From JBJMQS01 sp045802605 (GTDB lineage: Bacteria > Planctomycetota > Planctomycetia > Gemmatales > Gemmataceae), in contig JBJMQS010000056.1 of the NCBI GenBank assembly GCA_045802605.1, forward strand, positions 261,583 through 325,582: DNA of 64,000 bases, written 5' to 3'. The notes under the pieces were generated by a model. The model was not told the DNA's origin. It did no database searches and saw only the letters and a program-made list of their open reading frames with translations. Made by a program: the position numbers and the translations under genes. Below, one piece after another: positions 59,124 through 64,000 of the stretch (positions are counted from its first letter, which is position 1; each line of letters opens with the position of its first letter).

Positions 59124-60155
59124 TTACGCTTTCGTCGCAACGATCACGGCATATCCGCGGCGTTCCAATAAAACCGGTGGCGGGAAGAACTCTTCAATAA
59201 TCGGCTCGACCGGGTCGAGTTGCTTCGTCACAAGATAAAGCCGGCCGCCGCGGCGCAGCAATGAATGCGCTCGCTCAATGAACAATCGCGAAATCGTGTG
59301 TTGCGCAAAGTAAGGCGGATTCGCCAGAGCTAGGTCATATTCACCGACGTGCAGGTTCGAGAAATCCGTCGTCACCAGAGCCGTGAAATCCGTAAGGCCA
59401 TGCTTTTGCGCATTGACCTGGGCCACCGCGACCGCACGCATGTTGGAGTCTGCCAGTGTCAGATGAGTATGCGGTCCCGACCGCAACGCGGCGATAATGC
59501 CAACCGCCCCGCATCCGCAGCCCAGCTCGGCGATCCGATCACCGCTGCGTGTCTCGAGCACATCCAGCATCGACTTGGAACCCTCGTCCAGCCGGCCATA
59601 GGCAAAGACGCCGGGCCGGGAAATGAAAGGGATATACTCGCGCTCACGCAGCTTGGCCGTAAAGGTAATCTCGTGCCGCCGGCGTTTGCGCTCACCATCG
59701 CGGGCGGCCCAGAGAGTTGTGCCGGCACGGTCGGTGTCCATCGCTACCTTGCCGAAGATCTTTTTCAAAAGCGGCGGAAAGAATTGATCCTTCGATACGG
59801 GCGACAAAACGGTGATGAGTCCGCGATCGCGCAGCACATGATACGACTGCTCCATCAAGTCTAACTTGAGCTCACGTTCGCCGTGCGGCGGTGAAGGGAA
59901 AACGGCAGAATCAAATGTTTCGGGAATGTCCCACACATCGGCCGTGCACACGACTTTGGCAGTCCGAGCGTGCGCTGACAATTGCTCCCGCAAGCGATCG
60001 GCTTGATACCGATCCATTTGGTAGCAAGTGATTTCGCAGTGATTCAGCGCGGTGGCCAGATCGACCACGGTGCCCGGCGCGCCCATGAGGATTAGCACGC
60101 GGCCGGCGATCCGATCGTGGACTGGCCGCAGCAGCGGCAAATAAATGGCCGACAT
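59124..60155 (-). CDS. RsmC/RlmG-like class I methyltransferase
   Basis: A 343-residue protein with two halves. The N-terminal half is a degenerate methyltransferase-like domain (about 1-150). The C-terminal half has IAELGCGCGAVGIIAAL (motif I) and LALANPPYFAQH (NPPY catalytic motif) typical of N2-guanine rRNA methyltransferases. The substrate is likely a rRNA guanine; the exact position is not inferable. Its ATG shares one base with the stop of the zinc-ribbon gene (TAATG). It is convergent with the pseudokinase-PP2C gene with zero gap. Confidence 0.87.
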   Translation of the reverse strand: MSAIYLPLLRPVHDRIAGRVLILMGAPGTVVDLATALNHCEITCYQMDRYQADRLREQLSAHARTAKVVCTADVWDIPETFDSAVFPSPPHGERELKLDLMEQSYHVLRDRGLITVLSPVSKDQFFPPLLKKIFGKVAMDTDRAGTTLWAARDGERKRRRHEITFTAKLREREYIPFISRPGVFAYGRLDEGSKSMLDVLETRSGDRIAELGCGCGAVGIIAALRSGPHTHLTLADSNMRAVAVAQVNAQKHGLTDFTALVTTDFSNLHVGEYDLALANPPYFAQHTISRLFIERAHSLLRRGGRLYLVTKQLDPVEPIIEEFFPPPVLLERRGYAVIVATKA

Positions 60156-60967
60156 TATTCCATCGGTTCTTCTGCAAATCCGGCGAGGACTTTCTTGTTG
60201 CGAAGAGTGGAGATTGCCCAGAGGCTGGGTCCGATGCCGGAGAAGAAACAGAGCATCGCCGGGCCGCCATACGCCATATCGAGTTCACCTGTCCCAGCCG
60301 TACCGAGGAAATAGAGCCAGATCCCCAACGGGATCAGTGGTCCGACAAGTCCCATGATGGAGCCGGTCATTGCCAGCCAGTACATTTCCAGTTCATGCAA
60401 TTTGGACGCACCGGAGGTGACAACGCAGCCCCACAAAAAGAAAAGGGCACAACCACCCATGGTCCAATAAGCAAGGACTTTGTCCTCGTCTGAAACCTCT
60501 TTGTATTTGGTTTTGTTTTCGCCAACTTTTGTGTAAAGGCTTGGTTTTGCGTTGTTAACCTCTTGTACCTTGAAAATCAATGGAAAGACCGCGATGAAAA
60601 TGCCGGCGAGTCCCATTATGCACGTGAGCACGCCGGAAGCTAACAAAACGTTCGACGGCTTGACGACCAACTGCAAAGCCGGACCGCGCTTGCTCTTTTC
60701 AAACCGCTCCTTCAGCGGATCGAATGCTTCTTGGCGAATCTTCTCCGCCTCTTTGTCCACTTCCTCCTTCGTGACGCCGTACATGGCCGGACCATCATCG
60801 TCGTCGGCGAGCGCCGGTGTGGGTGCGGGCTTCGGCGGCGGCGCCTTCTTCTCGCCTTTGACGGCGAAAACGGCATCACATTCGGGACAGCGAAGCTTCT
60901 TGCCAGGCTGCACCGGCTGCGCTTTTTTCAGCTTAGTGTTGCACTCGGGACAGGTGTAAATCGGCAT
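60155..60967 (-). CDS. Zinc-ribbon multi-pass membrane protein
   Basis: A 270-residue protein with an N-terminal zinc ribbon (CPECNTKLKK...CPECD, residues 5-31), a Pro/Lys linker with DDDDG, and four or five hydrophobic helices in the C-terminal half. This resembles the zinc-ribbon/transmembrane architecture of the gene at 52563 only at the N-terminus. Function unknown. It is followed, one base shared, by the methyltransferase gene. Confidence 0.72.
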   Translation of the reverse strand: MPIYTCPECNTKLKKAQPVQPGKKLRCPECDAVFAVKGEKKAPPPKPAPTPALADDDDGPAMYGVTKEEVDKEAEKIRQEAFDPLKERFEKSKRGPALQLVVKPSNVLLASGVLTCIMGLAGIFIAVFPLIFKVQEVNNAKPSLYTKVGENKTKYKEVSDEDKVLAYWTMGGCALFFLWGCVVTSGASKLHELEMYWLAMTGSIMGLVGPLIPLGIWLYFLGTAGTGELDMAYGGPAMLCFFSGIGPSLWAISTLRNKKVLAGFAEEPME

Positions 60968-60980
60968 GGTTCGTCAGGTA

Positions 60981-61275
60981 GTGAGGTTGTGGGGTGGCGG
61001 GTATTTGTCCCCTCCACGACCGCGGGCCGAGGCTTGTTTAATGTATCTAACAACCTCCCCACCTAACAACCTCACTGCTTGTCTGGTTCTGTCGTAGATT
61101 GGGCTTTGATGGTCTGCACACCAACGGTGTGAGATTTCTCAGCCCAGGGCGCAGCCCTGGGTTACCATGCCAAGTTGATATCAGCCTGAAGGGCTGAGAC
61201 AGCCTATCGCAGCCCTACAGGCTGCAACACAATTCGCATGAATACCCAGGGCGTTGCCCTGGGCTGAGAAATCTC
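60981..61275. repeat. Two inverted repeats in the gap between 60968 and 61318
   Basis: GTGAGGTTGTGGGGTGG (60981-60997) pairs with 61059-61075 (15 of 17). A second element spans 61131-61275: its 20-base outer arms (61131-61150 starting GAGATTTCTC, and 61256-61275) are exact complements, with nested CCCAGGG hairpins inside. The second has the same CCCAGGG/CCCTGGG unit as the rplT terminator. No gene is visible in this gap of about 350 bases. Confidence 0.75.
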
Positions 61276-61318
61276 AGGCCGTTGACCTGAAGACAAAGAC
61301 AAAACTAGACACGACTGC

Positions 61319-62425
61319 TTATCCTTTCCGCCAGACGCTCAACTCGGCGGATTGCCCCAAGACTCGGACGCGCAATTGCCGCACGGGATGCCAGCCGACC
61401 GAGGTGATGGCGGGTCGAAGCCATTGGGGTTCGCCCACCAACAGCACCGCCCGGCCATCGGGCCGGAGAATCCGGTCCGCTTCGCTGACAAGCCGGCGAT
61501 AGAGTGGCCGGACTTCTTCGGGCGTGCTGAGTTGTTTTCCAAAGGGCGGGTTGGCAATGATGCGATCGATGCTGGCGTCGGCTAACGGAAGGCGGCCGGC
61601 GTCCCATTGAGCAAGTTGCCACCGTTCCGACGCCGCTGCACATCGGCGCATGTTGAATCGTGCCGCCTGGACGGCCGTGCGATCGATATCGCCACCGAGC
61701 ACCGAGGTCGCGAAGTGACGTTGCCGCGCAAGGATTAATTGCTCGGCCAGAATAGTGCCCGTGCCACACGTCGGATCGAGCACGATTTGCTCGGGAGCCG
61801 CGCCGGCTAAGCGCACCATCGCCGCGGCGACCGTGGGCCTTAGAGACGCGGGCAAATGTTCGACCTTGTAATCCCGATGCCGCATGGTTTGATCGGATAG
61901 CCGCAGTCCACACACGGCAGTTCGGCCATGGATGGTCAACCAAAACTCCACGGCCGCGTGTTCATCGACCAACTTCCAGCTCGCGGGGAAATGGCCGGCG
62001 AGTCCGCGGAGGAACGACTCGCGAGCATCGGTGCGGCGATAGCCATGTTCCCCAATCATCTGAGTCACCGCATGCCAAGTCGGCTTGCCCGATGGTTTGG
62101 GTCGAATTGAGTGATGGAGTTGCAGCAACTTGGGCCAGTCGGCTGAGCGAGCCGTCCACTTCTGAATCTTGTCGAGATCCTCCGCCCGCAAGCTCAGCGC
62201 ATCGCTGCCCCACGCGAGCAGAAAGACATCCTCCACCGTCCGTAGCTTCAATAGCGCGGGGCCGATCGTCGGCACACGGAAGACCACAATTCCCCGTTCG
62301 GACTTCTTCACCTGTCCGCCCAGATCGCGCGTAATCTCGTCAGCGGCGACGGATTCCAGCCCCGGCTGCACCATGGCGTAGCAAGCGGGAAGCTCAGTCT
62401 CGCGCTTCTGTGGCATGCAAGCCAT
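61319..62425 (-). CDS. THUMP-domain class I RNA methyltransferase
   Basis: A 368-residue protein. The N-terminal region (about 10-160) is THUMP-like (YAMVQPGLESVAADEITRDL, VFRVPTIGPALLKLRTVEDV). The catalytic domain has LDPTCGTGTILAEQLILARQ (motif I) and IIANPPFGKQLS (NPPF). This is the N2-guanine tRNA/rRNA methyltransferase type (Trm14/TrmN or RlmL family). The start is the ATG at 62425 or one 9 bases later; neither has a Shine-Dalgarno. Further upstream codons run into a repeat. Confidence 0.88.
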   Translation of the reverse strand: MACMPQKRETELPACYAMVQPGLESVAADEITRDLGGQVKKSERGIVVFRVPTIGPALLKLRTVEDVFLLAWGSDALSLRAEDLDKIQKWTARSADWPKLLQLHHSIRPKPSGKPTWHAVTQMIGEHGYRRTDARESFLRGLAGHFPASWKLVDEHAAVEFWLTIHGRTAVCGLRLSDQTMRHRDYKVEHLPASLRPTVAAAMVRLAGAAPEQIVLDPTCGTGTILAEQLILARQRHFATSVLGGDIDRTAVQAARFNMRRCAAASERWQLAQWDAGRLPLADASIDRIIANPPFGKQLSTPEEVRPLYRRLVSEADRILRPDGRAVLLVGEPQWLRPAITSVGWHPVRQLRVRVLGQSAELSVWRKG

Positions 62426-62437
62426 CTTAGGTGGTGA

Positions 62438-62535
62438 GGTGGTTGGGTTGTTAGGTGGTTGAATTCTCTCGTCCTCGCGACGTCCTGTGGCGAATTTGGT
62501 CTTTAACCACCCAAACACCTAACAACCCAACCACC
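62438..62535. repeat. Perfect 20-bp inverted repeat (CACCTAACAACC family)
   Basis: Arm 62438-62457 (GGTGGTTGGGTTGTTAGGTG) and arm 62516-62535 are exact complements. It occupies the gap between the THUMP methyltransferase and TPR genes. Related copies are at 35210 and 61059. Confidence 0.8.
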
Positions 62536-62552
62536 CCTTCACCCACTTCCAC

Positions 62553-62580
62553 TTGCAGGAAATGGGGGAAAATCTATATC
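62553..62580 (+). promoter_or_regulatory. Possible promoter of the TPR/alpha-CTD gene
   Basis: TTGCAG (62553-62558) and TATATC (62575-62580) are separated by 16 bases, about 47 bases before the gene. Both hexamers are near consensus in three or four positions. Evidence is weak. Confidence 0.3.
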
Positions 62581-62626
62581 ATCACCTTCGAAATCCATCG
62601 ATCCGTTCACAGGAGAATGGCCGGCC

Positions 62627-63958
62627 ATGGCCGAACCGCTCATCGATTTGAAAGCCCTGCTTGTCGAACACGAAGACTGCGACGCGGGCACTGTCCAAAA
62701 GTTACGCAATGGTCTTGCTCAAGGCGGCACTCAGCTTCGCTCGCTGCGTGAAGCGGCCGAGTCGCTGCAAAAGAAGCTCGACTCTGGCACCGGTAACAAA
62801 CCCAAGCTCCATCTAAAACTCGGTGTAGCTTACTACTTCCTTGGCTACATGGACCGCGCTGCCGAGAACCTGCAGCATGCCGAGACGGCCCTCGCTGGGT
62901 TCTACCTCGGCAAGGCCCTGACCGCTCGCGGCAAGTATGACGATGCTCTCAAGGCTTTCGAGAAAGCCGAGAAGTCGGGCTACACGCCGAGCCAGGTTCA
63001 ACTTCAGCGGGCCGGCATTTACCTCCACCAGGGAGATACGAGTCACGCCAAGACCGTGCTGGGAAAACACAAAGATCTGGAAAGCCACTCGGCTGAGTAT
63101 CACTTCCAGATCGCCGGGGTGCACCGGGCCGAAGGCGATCACGCCGGCACTGTCAAGAGCCTCGAGCGCGCGGTCGAGTTGGACCCGTCCCACACCGGCG
63201 CGTTGTTCCAACTCGGATTCCTGAATGATCTCTCGGGCAACGATGACGAGGCGATCGTTTATTACGAGCGATGTTTGAAGTATCCGCCGATATCGGTGGG
63301 TGCCGTCAATAATCTCGGCGTGCTCTACGAAGACAACGGCAAGTTCGACAAAGCCGTCGAGTGCTATAGCCGGATGCTCAAGGCCGATCCGACCGACGAT
63401 CGCGCCCGGCTCTTTCTCAAGGACGCGCAAGCTTCCTTGACGATGTACTATCACTCCGACGAGGACATGCCATTTAGCCGGTTCGCTCAAGTGCTCGATA
63501 GCCCGGTGACGGACTTCGAGCTCTCGGTGCGGGCCCGCAATTGCCTCAAGAAACTCAACATCCGCACTCTCGGCGACCTAACCCGGGTGAGCGAGCAGCA
63601 GTTGCTGTCGAGCAAGAATTTCGGCGAGACCTCCTTGGAAGAGATCACCGAGATCCTCAACTCGAAAGGTCTGCGGCTTGGCCAGTCGATCAACGAAGGC
63701 CTGGCGTTTGAGCCGCGGTATCGTCCGCAGCAGCAGCTTTCCGCTGAAGAACAGGCTGTTTTGAGCCGGCCGGTCAGCGAGCTGAACCTGTCGGTGCGTG
63801 CCCGCAAGTGCATGAGCCGGCTCGGCATCGCGACCTTGGGCGAGCTCGTGCAGCGCAATCCCGACGAGTTGCTGGAAGCCAAGAACTTCGGCATCACCTC
63901 GCTCACGGAAGTCCGCGAGAAGCTGACCGCGTATGGACTGAAGCTTCGCGGCGATTGA
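62627..63958 (+). CDS. TPR protein with two RNA polymerase alpha-CTD-like domains
   Basis: A 443-residue cytosolic protein. Residues about 60-265 are TPR repeats (LKLGVAYYFLGYMDRAAENL, HTGALFQLGFLNDLSGNDDE, GAVNNLGVLYEDNGKFDKAV). Two tandem alpha-CTD-like domains follow. The first (291-352) has FELSVRARNCLKKLNIRTLG and NFGETSLEEI; the second (380-443) has LNLSVRARKCMSRLGIATLG and NFGITSLTEV. In RNA polymerase alpha the matching segment is ELTVRSANCL, whose Arg265 and Asn268 contact UP-element DNA; Arg302/Asn305 and Arg391 correspond here. AGGAG is 11 bases before the ATG, a long spacing. A role in transcription or polymerase recruitment is inferred. Confidence 0.9.
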   Translation: MAEPLIDLKALLVEHEDCDAGTVQKLRNGLAQGGTQLRSLREAAESLQKKLDSGTGNKPKLHLKLGVAYYFLGYMDRAAENLQHAETALAGFYLGKALTARGKYDDALKAFEKAEKSGYTPSQVQLQRAGIYLHQGDTSHAKTVLGKHKDLESHSAEYHFQIAGVHRAEGDHAGTVKSLERAVELDPSHTGALFQLGFLNDLSGNDDEAIVYYERCLKYPPISVGAVNNLGVLYEDNGKFDKAVECYSRMLKADPTDDRARLFLKDAQASLTMYYHSDEDMPFSRFAQVLDSPVTDFELSVRARNCLKKLNIRTLGDLTRVSEQQLLSSKNFGETSLEEITEILNSKGLRLGQSINEGLAFEPRYRPQQQLSAEEQAVLSRPVSELNLSVRARKCMSRLGIATLGELVQRNPDELLEAKNFGITSLTEVREKLTAYGLKLRGD

Positions 63959-64000
63959 GATTTCAATTGACCTAAAGAGCCGCGCACAAAGTAAGCGGAA

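Noticed and set aside
62617..62751. Alternative ATG at 62617 closer to the AGGAG for the TPR gene
   Set aside because: It is in another frame and gives an Arg-rich peptide that ends after about 45 codons; the frame starting at 62627 carries the TPR and alpha-CTD domains.
1..64000. tRNA, rRNA or riboswitch genes
   Set aside because: I found no cloverleaf, rRNA segment or recognisable riboswitch core by eye; a covariance-model scan could still reveal small RNAs.

Overview
The window looks like a chromosomal segment of a planctomycete, most likely close to the Gemmata/Pirellula lineages. The case rests on GC-rich DNA, many FHA, kinase-like and PP2C signalling proteins, exosortase-type exopolysaccharide genes, type III glutamine synthetase, NfeD/FloA genes, an Uma2 nuclease, a TPR protein ending in RNA-polymerase-alpha-like domains, and many dispersed palindromic repeats. 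I see no rRNA, tRNA, CRISPR array, transposase or phage gene. The window is a mosaic of housekeeping operons and lineage-specific genes.

Left part (1-16.8 kb): the tail of a secreted protein, an M28 metallopeptidase, secreted proteins, a YceI/membrane-protein pair, an SDR oxidoreductase divergent from an ArsR regulator with a perfect inverted repeat between them, and an internally duplicated membrane protein. A four-gene Kai operon follows (kaiC, two kaiB, hybrid histidine kinase). Then come a DUF151 nuclease, a PP2C phosphatase and prfB with its programmed +1 frameshift.

Middle (16.8-29.7 kb): a MATE exporter and an oxidoreductase downstream of pheT, then the classic infC-rpmI-rplT-pheS-pheT order on the minus strand. 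That order is interrupted between pheS and pheT by an opposite-strand gene for an FHA-domain pseudokinase. infC probably starts at an AUC codon, and a promoter-like -10 plus an attenuator-like hairpin precedes rpmI. A Cys-rich secreted protein, a LON-N protein, a DUF309 protein and a solitary type II secretion F-domain protein follow.

29.7-43.4 kb: a three-gene glycosyltransferase operon, an nfeD-floA-small-protein operon, a NUDIX hydrolase, a BlaI/M56 regulatory pair, a long NfeD protein with two degenerate ClpP-like domains, fabF, and an Uma2 nuclease.

43.5-49.9 kb: a six-gene exosortase/exopolysaccharide cluster (exosortase, Wzz/BY-kinase, EpsI-like, sugar transferase, GT2, DUF3473 deacetylase).

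50-64 kb: a small protein overlapping a SNF2 helicase gene, a zinc-ribbon membrane protein, type III glutamine synthetase, an FHA protein coupled to a pseudokinase-PP2C fusion, two RNA-methyltransferase-like genes, and the TPR/double alpha-CTD protein.

Palindromic repeats sit in nearly every longer gap. In at least two cases (pheT and a glycosyltransferase) they lie in frame inside coding sequence. Start codons were chosen mostly by Shine-Dalgarno spacing.
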